From: Lactobacillus intestinalis
GTDB taxonomy: Bacteria; Bacillota; Bacilli; Lactobacillales; Lactobacillaceae
Length of the DNA: 64,000 nt
Assembly: GCF_024397795.1 (NCBI RefSeq)
Contig: NZ_CP072983.1
Location: 1,550,001-1,614,000, forward strand
Direction: 5' to 3'
This document shows, piece after piece, positions 35,219 through 45,048 of this stretch; within the stretch, counting starts at the first letter, position 1; each line of letters starts with the position of its first letter. A program made the translations under genes and the position numbers. Under the pieces are notes generated by a model. The model did no database searches, was not told the DNA's origin, and saw nothing but the letters and a program-made list of their open reading frames with translations.

Positions 35219-36577
35219 CTAGCCCTCCTTAAAAGCATTCGTACGTCTATAAGCTGCAAGAGAAACTACAGCACTGATCACAAAGATCAAAATACCTAAT
35301 ACAGCACTGGCATTATATCGTTGCTCTTGACCAAAGGTTAAGTTATAAAGCCACGTTACCAATAAGTCAGTCGATCCAGCACCGTTATATTTACTATTCA
35401 TTGGTGCACCACCCGTCAAAAGGAAGATGACATTGAAGTTGTTGATGTTACCAATAAATTGTTGGATAAGAGATGGTGCCATTACAAATAGAATCTGGGG
35501 GAAAGTAATTGATCTAAAAATCTGTACAGCATTCGCACCATCAATCTTAGCAGCTTCAATTTGATCTTGAGGCAAGTTTTGAATGATCGCGGTTGAAACT
35601 AACATAGAAACTGGAATACCAATCCACATGTTGACAATGATTACCGTAATTCGAGCAACCAATGGCGAAGCCTGGTTGTCAATGAAGTGAATTGGATGAG
35701 AAATCCATCCAATATTCATCAAGATGTTGTTAAGTGCACCTTGATAGTCTAAGAATTGTGCCATCATCAATAAGGAAACAAATTGTGGCACAGCCCAAAC
35801 AATAACAAAGATTGTTCTCCAGAAGTTTTTATGCTTAATACCTTTTGATTCAATAAGCAACGCAAGCAAAACTCCAAAGAAGAAAGTAGTTGCAGTAGCA
35901 GCCACTGCCCAAACCAAAGTCCAGCCTAAGACTGGGAAGAAAGTACCAGCTAAATCACCGCCAAGCACATTACCAAATGCTTGAAAGCCAGTCCAAGAAA
36001 AGGCAATTGGGTGCTGACGATCATAGTTAGTAAATGCCATAGAAATCATGAAGATCGTTGGCAATACCGTGAAGAACAAGATTCCAAGTAAAGGAAGGAA
36101 CATCAAAGTAGCATGAAGTCTACTATCAAACAAGCTCTTTAACTCTTGCATATTAGTTGGAATATGTTCACCATCGCGCTTCAAGATGTAGTTGTGTCTA
36201 GTTGATTTTAAGTTGACAATGTACAAACAAATAATTGCAATACAAAGCATTACGGCTAAGACACCGAACAGTAAAATCAACACTGAGTTTGATGGCTGCT
36301 TAGTCACATACACACCTTGTGCTGCGTCATAGACGACTTTCTTGGTTTTATTTGTTCCAAGTGTAGCGAGCATACTTAATGTAGAAATACCACTAAAGAT
36401 GAACCAAATAATGAAAACAACTTCTGAAAGTAAAAGTGCAAATCCTTTTGCCCATTGTTTGTTTTCTAAAGCATTACTACCCATAATGAAAAATGAAAGT
36501 TTGGTAGCAAAGTCTCCCTTAGACCATACTTCACGATAAGTTGCTTTAGGAGCTACATGCTTTTTTCTTATAAACAT
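35219..36577 (-). CDS. malF: Maltose/maltodextrin ABC permease MalF
   Basis: A 452-residue permease: two N-terminal helices (about 40-110) ahead of the six-helix core, as in Gram-positive MalF. The EAA loop reads EAAKIDGANAVQIFRSITFPQI. The ATG at 36577 follows AAGGGGAG; the longer frame upstream lacks a site. Forms the membrane channel with MalG. Confidence 0.94.
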   Translation of the reverse strand: MFIRKKHVAPKATYREVWSKGDFATKLSFFIMGSNALENKQWAKGFALLLSEVVFIIWFIFSGISTLSMLATLGTNKTKKVVYDAAQGVYVTKQPSNSVLILLFGVLAVMLCIAIICLYIVNLKSTRHNYILKRDGEHIPTNMQELKSLFDSRLHATLMFLPLLGILFFTVLPTIFMISMAFTNYDRQHPIAFSWTGFQAFGNVLGGDLAGTFFPVLGWTLVWAVAATATTFFFGVLLALLIESKGIKHKNFWRTIFVIVWAVPQFVSLLMMAQFLDYQGALNNILMNIGWISHPIHFIDNQASPLVARITVIIVNMWIGIPVSMLVSTAIIQNLPQDQIEAAKIDGANAVQIFRSITFPQILFVMAPSLIQQFIGNINNFNVIFLLTGGAPMNSKYNGAGSTDLLVTWLYNLTFGQEQRYNASAVLGILIFVISAVVSLAAYRRTNAFKEG

Positions 36578-36646
36578 AATTTCTCCCCTTCTTAAGCTAA
36601 AAGGTTGGAGCAATTTCTAGACCAACCTTTTACACTTTGCAATCAA

Positions 36647-37864
36647 CTATTTCTTTTCAATAGCCTTAGATAATTTAGCAAGTTGAGCCTTGTATTGACT
36701 TGGCTTGATCTTACCATCATAAGTACCACTGATTAATGGTGCAGAATCATTCCAGAATGTAGCCATTTGTGGAAGCTTAGGTTGCAATACTGAGTTACCA
36801 GGTTTAGCCATTTCAATTACTGCTTCAGCAACTGGATCACTCTTAACAGCATTTGAGTTTACAGCAGCCTTAAGTACAGGAATTTGACCAGCTTCTTTAT
36901 GAGCGATAAGTTGTGACTTCTTGTTAGTGATGTAAGCAGCAAGTTCTGAAGCAGCCTTTGCATTCTTAGTGTGTGAGTTTACAGCGAAACCTTCAATACC
37001 AAGGAATGCTTCCATTTGAACACTCTTACCGCCAACATCGATCTTAGGATACTTAGCAACAGCGAAGTTCTTACCTAAAATCTTCTTAATGTTAGCTGCG
37101 TTCCAAGGACCGTCCAAGATAGCTTGAGCATTACCCTTCTTTAATTGGTTCAAAGCATTTGAAGTTTGCATTACGCCCTTGTTCTTCTTTTGGGCTGCAT
37201 ACCACTTCAAAGCATTAACACCGTTTTGTGAGTTAAAGGTTGAACCCTTCAGGTCTTCACCACTATTACCATAAAGCTTTGTACCAGCTGAGAACATTAC
37301 TGGCCACATTACATAAGCATTAGTAAAGTCGGTAGCTACAACTCCCTTTGAAGTTAAAGTCTTCCAATCTTTTACATCATTTGCAGAAAGCTTAGATTTA
37401 TTGTAGTAAATAGTTTGGGCTTGTTGAGCATATGGATATGCATAAATCTTGTTCTTCCAAGTTACACCCTTAGAAGCAACACTTACATAGTTTGCCTTGA
37501 TATCTTTCGTATCAGATGGTGAAAGTGGATTAATATAACCAGCTTCGGCCATTTGACCTAATTGATCATTAGGAACTTCAAATACATCGGCAGCCTTTGA
37601 AGGGTCCTTACCTACATCAGTCTTGGCATTAGCTGAACCATTAGGACTTTGAACAACACGAACTTTGATATTCTTATTTTTCTTAGTAAAGTCCTTTGCA
37701 ATTTGCTTGTAGTATGGTACCTGTTCAGTATCCACCCATAAAGTTAAATTAGCACTCTTGCTATTGCTTGACGATGAATTTGATGATCCATTTGAACAAG
37801 CTGCAAGTGACATTGAGGCCAAAACTGCGGCACTTCCTAAAGCGACTTTCTTCCAAATTTTCAT
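36647..37864 (-). CDS. malE: Maltose/maltodextrin-binding lipoprotein MalE
   Basis: A 405-residue solute-binding lipoprotein. The signal peptide ends in the lipobox LAAC, so Cys23 is lipidated. A Ser/Asn linker and a two-lobe binding domain of the MalE family follow. Aromatic residues in WPVMFSAGTKLYG and WNAANIKKIL fit a maltodextrin site. AGGAGG lies just upstream, stronger than for malF, consistent with excess synthesis of the binding protein. Confidence 0.94.
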   Translation of the reverse strand: MKIWKKVALGSAAVLASMSLAACSNGSSNSSSSNSKSANLTLWVDTEQVPYYKQIAKDFTKKNKNIKVRVVQSPNGSANAKTDVGKDPSKAADVFEVPNDQLGQMAEAGYINPLSPSDTKDIKANYVSVASKGVTWKNKIYAYPYAQQAQTIYYNKSKLSANDVKDWKTLTSKGVVATDFTNAYVMWPVMFSAGTKLYGNSGEDLKGSTFNSQNGVNALKWYAAQKKNKGVMQTSNALNQLKKGNAQAILDGPWNAANIKKILGKNFAVAKYPKIDVGGKSVQMEAFLGIEGFAVNSHTKNAKAASELAAYITNKKSQLIAHKEAGQIPVLKAAVNSNAVKSDPVAEAVIEMAKPGNSVLQPKLPQMATFWNDSAPLISGTYDGKIKPSQYKAQLAKLSKAIEKK

Positions 37865-37885
37865 GACTTTTCCTCCTGAAAAATC

Positions 37886-37936
37886 TAACTATATATTTCT
37901 TAGCAACTGTAGCTACCTGCTACAAGTGGTTGTAAG
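37886..37936 (-). repeat. Intercistronic hairpin between malK and malE
   Basis: Minus-strand TGTAGC-AGGTA-GCTACA core, extended with imperfect CAAC/GTTG pairs. No T run follows, so it is more likely an RNA-stability or processing element than a terminator. Confidence 0.45.
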
Positions 37937-37950
37937 CTTAGTAATAACAA

Positions 37951-39057
37951 TTAATTAACAATTGTCTTTGTTGTATCTTTGTCAAAGAAGTGTGCCTTAT
38001 TTACGTCAAATCCCATCTTCACTTTGTCGCCAGGTTCGTGATAATCACGAGCATTAACAATCGCAACAAATTCTGTTCCATCTACTTTTTGATAAAGCTG
38101 GATTGTAGCACCCAGAAGTTCAGATACAACAACTTCTGATTCCACAACGGCATTTGGCCAAGTTTCAAGAAATGCTTGCTCGGAGTGAATATCTTCTGGA
38201 CGGATTCCAAAGATTAAATCTTTATCTCCATACCCCTTCTCTTCCAGCATCTTGGCCTTACCTTCTGGAATTTCAATATTCAAACCTTTCCCATCACTGA
38301 TTCGGCCATTCTTATAATGAACATTAAAGAAGTTCATTTGAGGAGAGCCGATAAAACCAGCCACAAATTGGTTAACCGGCTTGTTATAAACTTCAAGTGG
38401 GGTACCAATCTGTTGAACTTCACCTACTGACATCACAACTACTCTATCTGCAAGCGTCATAGCTTCAGTTTGATCGTGAGTTACATAGATAGTAGTTGTA
38501 CCTAGATTTTGATGAAGTTTGGCAATTTCTGCGCGCATCGAAACACGAAGCTTAGCATCAAGGTTGGAAAGAGGTTCGTCCATCAAGAAGATTGGCGCAT
38601 CTCTAACAATTGCTCGTCCCAAAGCCACACGCTGGCGTTGACCACCAGACAATTCGCCTGGTTTTTTATCAAGATATTGTTCCAAACCAAGGATTTTTGC
38701 GGCATGCTTTACTCGTTTATCAATATCATCTTTTTTGTAATGACGAAGTTTCAACCCAAAGGCCATGTTGTCATAAATTGACATATGGGGATAAAGAGCA
38801 TAGTTCTGGAACACCATTGCAATATCTCTATCCTTTGGTGCAACATCATTCATCACTTTATGATCGATTTCCAAAGTACCTTTACTAATATCTTCAAGTC
38901 CGGCAATCATTCTCAAGGTAGTGGATTTACCACATCCGGAAGGACCAACAAATACAATGAACTCCTTATCCTTAATGTGTAAATCAAAGTCATTTACTGA
39001 ATAATAATCATTGCCCGGATATTTTTTATAGATATGGTTTAAATCAACCTCAACCAT
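37951..39057 (-). CDS. malK: Maltodextrin ABC transporter ATP-binding protein MalK/MsmK
   Basis: A 368-residue ATPase: Walker [17 protein letters not shown], signature [16 protein letters not shown], Walker [13 protein letters not shown], switch VTHDQTEAM. The C-terminal MalK/MsmK regulatory (TOBE) domain includes FGIRPEDI. It powers MalFG. In Gram-positives a MalK/MsmK ATPase may also serve other sugar transporters. Placed between mapA and malE. Confidence 0.95.
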   Translation of the reverse strand: MVEVDLNHIYKKYPGNDYYSVNDFDLHIKDKEFIVFVGPSGCGKSTTLRMIAGLEDISKGTLEIDHKVMNDVAPKDRDIAMVFQNYALYPHMSIYDNMAFGLKLRHYKKDDIDKRVKHAAKILGLEQYLDKKPGELSGGQRQRVALGRAIVRDAPIFLMDEPLSNLDAKLRVSMRAEIAKLHQNLGTTTIYVTHDQTEAMTLADRVVVMSVGEVQQIGTPLEVYNKPVNQFVAGFIGSPQMNFFNVHYKNGRISDGKGLNIEIPEGKAKMLEEKGYGDKDLIFGIRPEDIHSEQAFLETWPNAVVESEVVVSELLGATIQLYQKVDGTEFVAIVNARDYHEPGDKVKMGFDVNKAHFFDKDTTKTIVN

Positions 39058-39107
39058 ATTTCCCCCCTACTTTCTATCTATACTTTTATCAAAGGCAGCT
39101 TCAAAAA

Positions 39108-41381
39108 TTAGGCCTTTAAGCATTTACTCTCACCTTTTTTTAGTGTTACTTTTTCACCTTTTACCCAAACATCAATTGTTTGACCTTCAATTAAAGTAAG
39201 CTTGATTTCTTGATGATCTACATAAACTTCAATTAATCGACCACGATAGTTAATCTTGAAACTGTAATGATCCCAGTTCTTTGGAATAAATGGATTGAAT
39301 TTCAATTGATCATGATCATATCGCATCCCCGCAAAGCCTTGAACAATTGCCAGCCATGATCCACTCATTGAAGTAATGTGTAAGCCGTCACTTGTATCAT
39401 TGTTATAGTTATCTAGATCCAAGCGAGCAGTTCTTTCATAAAGTTCAACTGCCTTTTCTTTTTTACCAAGTTCGGCTGCTAAGATTGAGTGAATCGATGG
39501 TGAGAGCGAGCTTTCATGAACTGTAAGTGGTTCATAGAAATCGAAATTCTTCTCCTTTTGTTCCTTGGTATAACGATCATTCAAGAAGTAAATACCTTGT
39601 AAAACATCAGCTTGTTTTATGAATGGTGATCTTAAAATCTTATCCCAAGACCAATGTTGATTAATTGGACGCTCATTTTCAGGAATTGTACTTACCGGAC
39701 GAATATCTTTATCTAGGAAATCATCTTGCTGCAAGAAAATTCCACGCTTTTTATCTTCACCCAAGTACATATTGTCCGCGATATCTTTCCAGTGAGCTTT
39801 TTCTTCATCAGAAACGTTCACTCTAACCTGGGCTTCTTTAGTAGCTTTTGGCAATCTTTCAAGGGTGTATTCTAAAAGCCATTTCGCCATGGTATTAGTA
39901 AACCAATTATTATTAACGTTGTTTTCGTACTCGTTTGGACCGGTTACTCCATGCAAGACATACTTATTTCTCAATTTAGAGAAGTGTACTCGATCAGCCC
40001 AAAATCTTGCAGTTCCAACTAAAACGTCCATTCCTTCATTTTTGACATAACTTTCATCGCCGGTATAGTTGGTATATTGATAAATAGCAAACGGAATATC
40101 GGCGTTACGATGAATTTCTTCAAAAGTAATTTCCCACTCGTTATGACATTCAATTCCGTTAAAGGTTACCATTGGGAACAAAGCACCTTTTAATCCTTGC
40201 TGTGCTGCATTATGATAAGCTCCAGCGAGTTGATCGTGGCGATATTGAAGCAATGCGCGCGTTACAGCTGGATCAGTCACACTTAAATACATAGGAACAA
40301 TATATGCTTCAGTATCCCAATAAGTTGCACCGCCATACTTTTCTCCAGTAAAGCCTTTTGGACCAACGTTCAAGCGCTTATCTTCACCATAATAAGTCAT
40401 GAAGAGTTGCAAAATATTAAAGCGAATCCCTTGTTGAGCAGCGTCATCACCAGCAATAACTACATCACTCTTACTCCAACGCTTTTGCCAGCTAGCAGTA
40501 TGGTCAGCTAAATTTTCATCAAAACTCTTACTTTGAAGCTTCTCCATTAATTCATTAGCCTTAGCTAATTGATTAGCATCTTCAACGTCACGACTAGTAA
40601 CTACGATGACATCTTTTTCCAAGTCATAAGATTGCCCTTCTTCAAGTTCAACTGAAACTTTTTCACTTAATTTAGCTTCTTCAGTTGAAACCCTTCCTTC
40701 AATCTTTTCATTATCGTGACGCAATCCTTCTTTAAGCAAAACTGTAAATTGAGGAACTTTATAAGGATTTGGCTTTGTCTTAACTTGGATAGTACGATCA
40801 GAATCATTTTCTCCAAGTGACATCCAAAAGTGCTCATCATAATTGCTATCTTCATTAACGATTGTGCCATCTAAAGTTGAATCAAAATCAATTTTTGCAT
40901 GTCCCTTTAAAACAGTAGCCTTAACTTTGATCAAAGCAGCTTCTTTTAAATTGATATGTAAGAATCGTTCAAATTCAAACTTAACGTCAACATCATGACC
41001 ATGATATACGAAGCTTCTTGACAAAAGCCCCTGATGCATGTCGAGTGATAAATAAAAATCACTAAACTTAACTTTAGCTAAATCAAGTTTTTCTCCATTG
41101 ACAGTAATTCCAATCCCGATGAAACTTGGTGCATTTAAACTTTTACCAAAATACTTTGGATATCCATTTTTCCACCAACCAACACGGGTTTTGTCAGGAA
41201 ACCAAACACCTGCAAGATAAGTACCCTGGAGAGTATCACCAGAATAGCCTTCTTCAAAGTTACCCCGCATCCCCATGTAGTCATTTCCGATTGCAGTCAT
41301 ACTTTCTTGCAATCTTTTATCTTCTTGATTGAATTGATGTGTTTCGACCCTCCAAGGATCAACTTCAAAAATTCGTTTCAT
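39108..41381 (-). CDS. mapA: Maltose phosphorylase (GH65)
   Basis: A 757-residue GH65 enzyme. The central (alpha/alpha)6 barrel contains YWDTEAYIVPMYL and the catalytic acid in TGPNEYENNVNNNWFTN. Phosphate-binding HESSLSPSIHS is present, and this His-Glu-Ser block marks phosphorylases against hydrolases. It splits maltose with phosphate to glucose and beta-glucose-1-phosphate. The ATG at 41381 follows GGAG. First gene of the transport operon. The beta-phosphoglucomutase that its product needs is not in this window. Confidence 0.96.
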   Translation of the reverse strand: MKRIFEVDPWRVETHQFNQEDKRLQESMTAIGNDYMGMRGNFEEGYSGDTLQGTYLAGVWFPDKTRVGWWKNGYPKYFGKSLNAPSFIGIGITVNGEKLDLAKVKFSDFYLSLDMHQGLLSRSFVYHGHDVDVKFEFERFLHINLKEAALIKVKATVLKGHAKIDFDSTLDGTIVNEDSNYDEHFWMSLGENDSDRTIQVKTKPNPYKVPQFTVLLKEGLRHDNEKIEGRVSTEEAKLSEKVSVELEEGQSYDLEKDVIVVTSRDVEDANQLAKANELMEKLQSKSFDENLADHTASWQKRWSKSDVVIAGDDAAQQGIRFNILQLFMTYYGEDKRLNVGPKGFTGEKYGGATYWDTEAYIVPMYLSVTDPAVTRALLQYRHDQLAGAYHNAAQQGLKGALFPMVTFNGIECHNEWEITFEEIHRNADIPFAIYQYTNYTGDESYVKNEGMDVLVGTARFWADRVHFSKLRNKYVLHGVTGPNEYENNVNNNWFTNTMAKWLLEYTLERLPKATKEAQVRVNVSDEEKAHWKDIADNMYLGEDKKRGIFLQQDDFLDKDIRPVSTIPENERPINQHWSWDKILRSPFIKQADVLQGIYFLNDRYTKEQKEKNFDFYEPLTVHESSLSPSIHSILAAELGKKEKAVELYERTARLDLDNYNNDTSDGLHITSMSGSWLAIVQGFAGMRYDHDQLKFNPFIPKNWDHYSFKINYRGRLIEVYVDHQEIKLTLIEGQTIDVWVKGEKVTLKKGESKCLKA

Positions 41382-41415
41382 ACTCGCTCTCTCCAAAACT
41401 ATCAGGTTTCTCATT

Positions 41416-41430
41416 TGTTTACGCTTTCAT
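41416..41430 (-). promoter_or_regulatory. cre site (CcpA) at the mapA promoter
   Basis: Minus-strand ATGAAAGCGTAAACA fits the cre consensus WTGNAANCGNWNNCA at all positions. It overlaps the end of the -10 box and the start point, a position that blocks transcription. Confidence 0.8.
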
Positions 41431-41457
41431 TATCGATCTATTGAAAGCGTTTTACAA
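41429..41457 (-). promoter_or_regulatory. Promoter of mapA-malKEFG
   Basis: TTGTAA (41452-41457), 17-nt spacer, GATAAT (41429-41434) on the minus strand. Confidence 0.75.
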
Positions 41458-41469
41458 TATATTTTGGGA

Positions 41470-41483
41470 TGTTAACGGTATCA
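41470..41483 (-). promoter_or_regulatory. Candidate MalR operator upstream of mapA
   Basis: TGATACCGTTAACA, a LacI-family-type dyad with central CG. It ends exactly 12 nt before the -35 box. The same element with one base changed is at 45002-45015. Confidence 0.6.
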
Positions 41484-41495
41484 GAATTATGTTAT

Positions 41496-41530
41496 AAAAA
41501 AAGAAGTCATTACTTCTCGACTTCTTTTTT
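41496..41530 (-). terminator. Terminator of the GH13 gene pair
   Basis: AAGAAGTC / GACTTCTT stem with T run on the minus strand. Confidence 0.8.
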
Positions 41531-41554
41531 CTTACTTATTCAATTCAAAAAACA

Positions 41555-43273
41555 CTACTCAACTACGATAGCATAGCCATCTTTAGCTAAAACTCCATCT
41601 TGATAATTTTGAGATAATTGAGGATCGATGGTTAAGTTTTGGTCTTTTCCAGTAGTATTAAAGTATGCAGTAATAGTATTTTCTCGTTTCCGTGTTACTT
41701 TAATCACCCCAGCTTTTGTTACTTCAAGGGTAGTAGTTCCTTGGCCAAGGGTAGAAGCATACTTCAATCTGAATTCAACTAATTCATGAACTTCTTGCCA
41801 GACAGGACTGTATTTTTTCTCCCAATCCATTGGTTTGCGACAATCTGGATCATTATCACCACTCATTCCCATTTCAGTTCCGTAATAGATACATGGACTT
41901 CCTGTTTGCATAAAGATAAAGGTCATTGCCTGCAGAGCTAATTCTTCATTTTCACCAGCAACTGTTTTAATCCGCGCAGTATCATGACTATCAAGCGTGT
42001 TAAGCATGGCTTGATTAGTTTGATCGCGATACATCATTAATTGATCTGTTAACTGTTCAACCAATTTTTGAGCTGATAAAGTGTGCTTAAAGAAATGTTC
42101 CTCCACTTGTAAAGTAAATGGATAATTCATAACTCCAGAAAATTCATCCCCATTCAGCCATGGCCGAGCTGAATGCCAAATTTCTCCTACAATATAAAAA
42201 TCAGGCTTAATTTCAGTTACAGCTTTGTGGAATCTCTTCCAAAAATGATGATCTACCTCATTTGCGACATCAAGACGCCAAGCATCAATATCAAAATACT
42301 TCACCCAATAAGTCGCAATTTCTAACAAATAATCTTGTACCTCAGGATTAGCAGTATTGAGCTTAGGCATTGTTTTTTCAAAAGCAAATGTCTCATAGGG
42401 TGCAAGCTTATCTTTAGTTGGTTTATGATAAGGTTCAACAGGATAGGAGTTAATATGAAACCAATCTGCAAAACGAGACTTAGGTCCATTTTCCACTACA
42501 TCTTGCCATTGCATCGAGTTCACACCAATATGATTAAAGACAGCATCCAGCATAACTTTAATTCCACGTTTATGGGCTTCATTGATAACTTTTGCAAATA
42601 AATCTTTATCCCCAAAGTTAGGATCAATATCCAAATAATCGACTGTGTCATATTTATGATTCGAACTAGCTTTAAAAACCGGGCAGAAATAAATACCATT
42701 GATTCCCAACTCTTTTAAATAATCTAGATGATCTAGAACACCTTGTAAGTCTCCGCCATAAAATGCATCTCGAGTTGGGTGATCTTGCGGATTCCACGGC
42801 TTAGTACCTACCGGATCATTAGATTTATCACCATTTGCAAAACGTTCTGGAAAAATTTGATACCAGACAGTTTTCTTTACCCATTCTGGAGTAGTATCCA
42901 TATCAATCAAATGAAAATAAGGTACTCTAAAGTAACTGCCATCTGCTTCAAGATTCTTTTTATTAAAATCATAAATTCCCCGATCGCCGACAATTTTATG
43001 ACTACCATCATTTCCAATTACTTCAAAAGTATACTTAATTCGGTGAAATGGTACTTCCAAAGTGGCTACCCAATGATCATCAACCGCCCCGATACCAACT
43101 TTTTCCATTTTAGCCGACTTAGTTTGTGTAGTGGGTAAATAATTGTCAACATAATGCACAATTATTTCTTTTACATCATCTTTGGCTGTATGAAATCTTA
43201 CTCTTACCCGATTTTCATCTAGAATAAAACAGTCTTCGCTCTCACTTCGGTGTCTTAACGCAGCTAATTGCAT
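41555..43273 (-). CDS. GH13 maltogenic amylase / neopullulanase-type enzyme
   Basis: A 572-residue GH13 enzyme. An N-terminal CBM34-like domain (about 1-125) is followed by the barrel with DAVFNHIG, nucleophile Asp in WRLDVANEVD, acid Glu in IVGEIWH and the third Asp in LDSHDTARI. VANEVD after the nucleophile is the mark of subfamily 20 (maltogenic amylase, neopullulanase, cyclomaltodextrinase). No signal peptide: it cleaves imported maltodextrins inside the cell. Start overlaps the upstream gene by 10 nt with GAGGGAG. Confidence 0.92.
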   Translation of the reverse strand: MQLAALRHRSESEDCFILDENRVRVRFHTAKDDVKEIIVHYVDNYLPTTQTKSAKMEKVGIGAVDDHWVATLEVPFHRIKYTFEVIGNDGSHKIVGDRGIYDFNKKNLEADGSYFRVPYFHLIDMDTTPEWVKKTVWYQIFPERFANGDKSNDPVGTKPWNPQDHPTRDAFYGGDLQGVLDHLDYLKELGINGIYFCPVFKASSNHKYDTVDYLDIDPNFGDKDLFAKVINEAHKRGIKVMLDAVFNHIGVNSMQWQDVVENGPKSRFADWFHINSYPVEPYHKPTKDKLAPYETFAFEKTMPKLNTANPEVQDYLLEIATYWVKYFDIDAWRLDVANEVDHHFWKRFHKAVTEIKPDFYIVGEIWHSARPWLNGDEFSGVMNYPFTLQVEEHFFKHTLSAQKLVEQLTDQLMMYRDQTNQAMLNTLDSHDTARIKTVAGENEELALQAMTFIFMQTGSPCIYYGTEMGMSGDNDPDCRKPMDWEKKYSPVWQEVHELVEFRLKYASTLGQGTTTLEVTKAGVIKVTRKRENTITAYFNTTGKDQNLTIDPQLSQNYQDGVLAKDGYAIVVE

Positions 43274-44940
43274 TTTTCTCCCTCACTTTTACTTAAAACT
43301 ACACCTGAATATGGTGCTAATGTTAATTGACCTTTATTTAATTTATACTTTCCTGCAAGAAGTTCTTCATTTTTGTAGTCTTGTGGAATTTGGACTTGAA
43401 TTTCAGAATTCGATAAAGAAACTGCCACAAGTGCACTTTGTTGGTGATAATCACGCTGATAAATATAAGAATTTTTATCAGTTGCTAGTAAGTAGTAGCT
43501 TCCCTTTTGAAACAGAGCCGTCTTCTTTAATTGAATTAGTTGACGATAAAAGTTAATCATCGAATTAGCATTGCCAATTTCATTTGCTACAGTGAAGTCA
43601 TCCTGCTTTTCACCTCTAATCCAAGGGGCAGCTTTACTGAAGCCGTAATTCTCTTCATCATTCCAAGGCATAATTCCACGTGCTGGCATTTTATGAGTTT
43701 TACTTACCATTTCTAGTGCTTCTTCTTGAGCAAGCCCAGCTTGAATTGCCTGAGCAACAAAGTCGTGCACCGTTTGATCCTTAAATTGCTCAATATTATT
43801 AAACTTGAGATTCTTTAATCCTAACTCTTCTCCATAATAAATAATGGGAATTCCGCGCTGGAGATACATAAGCATTGCCAGACTGCGGTTTTGAGTATCG
43901 GTTTGAGCCACTCTAGTTCTAAGGCGTGCCATATCATGATTAGACCAATAAAGTGTTGGTTGGGAAATTCCAGCCACAGTTTGTTGCCACACAGTTTGAT
44001 TTTGCTTAAATTGCACCAAATCTAAATTCTTAGGCTGATAATTTCCTGGGAAATTTGGGTCAACGTCGCTTTCATCTTCGGTGAAATAACGAAATGTAAC
44101 CACACTATCCATCAAATGATTTCGCTTTTGCGTATAGTCAACTGCTAGATTTACATTCGCACTAGCCGCTTCTCCTAACAAAAGTGTGTCAGGATAATCT
44201 TGCTTAATCCGTTCACAAAATGGACGCAACCATTCTTGAACTTGAGGTAAATTAGCAAAAAATGGCTCTGCAATCACAGGTTTGTTGCTATTATTTTTAG
44301 TTGGGAAGTTCTGTCTAAGATCGGCTTTTGCAATATGAATAAAAGCATCCAATCTTAATCCATCGATTCCCTTCTCTAACCAAAATTCTGCAATTTCAAG
44401 CATTGCATGGCGGACTTCGGGATTTTTCCAGTTTAAATCAGGCATTCTTTTATCAAATAAGTGAAAGTAAAATTGCCCCGTTTTAGCAGGATCCTTTTCC
44501 CAGACACTTCCACCAAAAAAGCTTCCCCAATTATTCGGACGCTGATTATCATGTCCAGCAAAAATATAATAGTCTCGATAAATGCTCTCCGGATCACTAA
44601 TTGCATCCTGAAACCAGGGATGCTGATCAGAAGTATGGTTTAACACGAAATCCATGATTAAATGAATACCATTTTTGTGTAATTCATGGATCAAACTTTC
44701 CATATCAGCCATCGTCCCCATTTGCGGATCAATTGCAAAATAATTTGAAACGTCATAGCCATTATCGACCTGTGGCGAAACAAAAACCGGATTGAGCCAG
44801 ATTGCGTTAACTCCTAAACTTTTTAAATATGGGATTCGCTTCTTGATACCATTTAAGTCACCTATTCCATCTCCATTTGTATCTTGGAAGGATTTAGGAT
44901 AAATTTGATAAATTATTGCGTTATCGTACCAGTGCTTCAT
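43264..44940 (-). CDS. GH13 alpha-glucosidase (oligo-glucosidase family)
   Basis: A 558-residue intracellular GH13 enzyme: DFVLNHTSDQHPWF, nucleophile Asp in LRLDAFIHIAK, acid Glu in LLGEAAS and third Asp in WSNHDMARL. It resembles subfamily 31 oligo-1,6-glucosidases. The residue after the nucleophile is Ala and not the Val found in alpha-1,6-specific members, so alpha-1,4 activity is plausible. ATG at 44940 follows GGAGG. First gene of a two-gene operon with the maltogenic amylase. Confidence 0.88.
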   Translation of the reverse strand: MKHWYDNAIIYQIYPKSFQDTNGDGIGDLNGIKKRIPYLKSLGVNAIWLNPVFVSPQVDNGYDVSNYFAIDPQMGTMADMESLIHELHKNGIHLIMDFVLNHTSDQHPWFQDAISDPESIYRDYYIFAGHDNQRPNNWGSFFGGSVWEKDPAKTGQFYFHLFDKRMPDLNWKNPEVRHAMLEIAEFWLEKGIDGLRLDAFIHIAKADLRQNFPTKNNSNKPVIAEPFFANLPQVQEWLRPFCERIKQDYPDTLLLGEAASANVNLAVDYTQKRNHLMDSVVTFRYFTEDESDVDPNFPGNYQPKNLDLVQFKQNQTVWQQTVAGISQPTLYWSNHDMARLRTRVAQTDTQNRSLAMLMYLQRGIPIIYYGEELGLKNLKFNNIEQFKDQTVHDFVAQAIQAGLAQEEALEMVSKTHKMPARGIMPWNDEENYGFSKAAPWIRGEKQDDFTVANEIGNANSMINFYRQLIQLKKTALFQKGSYYLLATDKNSYIYQRDYHQQSALVAVSLSNSEIQVQIPQDYKNEELLAGKYKLNKGQLTLAPYSGVVLSKSEGEKCN

Positions 44941-44959
44941 AATTTTGTCCTCCAAAATA

Positions 44960-44989
44960 AGTCTAAGAGAATTATGCAATCGCTTTCAA
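44960..44989 (-). promoter_or_regulatory. Promoter of the GH13 pair with overlapping cre site
   Basis: -35 TTGAAA (44984-44989), 18-nt spacer, -10 TAGACT (44960-44965). The cre TTGAAAGCGATTGCA (44975-44989) fits the consensus at every position and includes the -35 box. Confidence 0.65.
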
Positions 44990-45001
44990 TAGTTATTTGA
45001 A

Positions 45002-45015
45002 TGTTACCGGTATCA
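45002..45015 (-). promoter_or_regulatory. Candidate MalR operator upstream of the GH13 pair
   Basis: TGATACCGGTAACA, matching the mapA element at 13 of 14 positions and again ending 12 nt before the -35 box. Confidence 0.6.
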
Positions 45016-45047
45016 AAAAAAGCCATTGCCTTGGCAATGGTCTTTTT
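45014..45047 (-). terminator. Terminator of malR
   Basis: CCATTGCC-AA-GGCAATGG stem followed by seven T on the minus strand, ending at the operator of the next operon. Confidence 0.9.
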
Positions 45048-45048
45048 G

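Noticed and set aside
41440..41457. TTGAAAGCGTTTTACAA as an additional cre at mapA
   Set aside because: It is one base too long for the cre spacing and the symmetric positions do not match. It overlaps the -35 box, and the perfect cre is the downstream copy.
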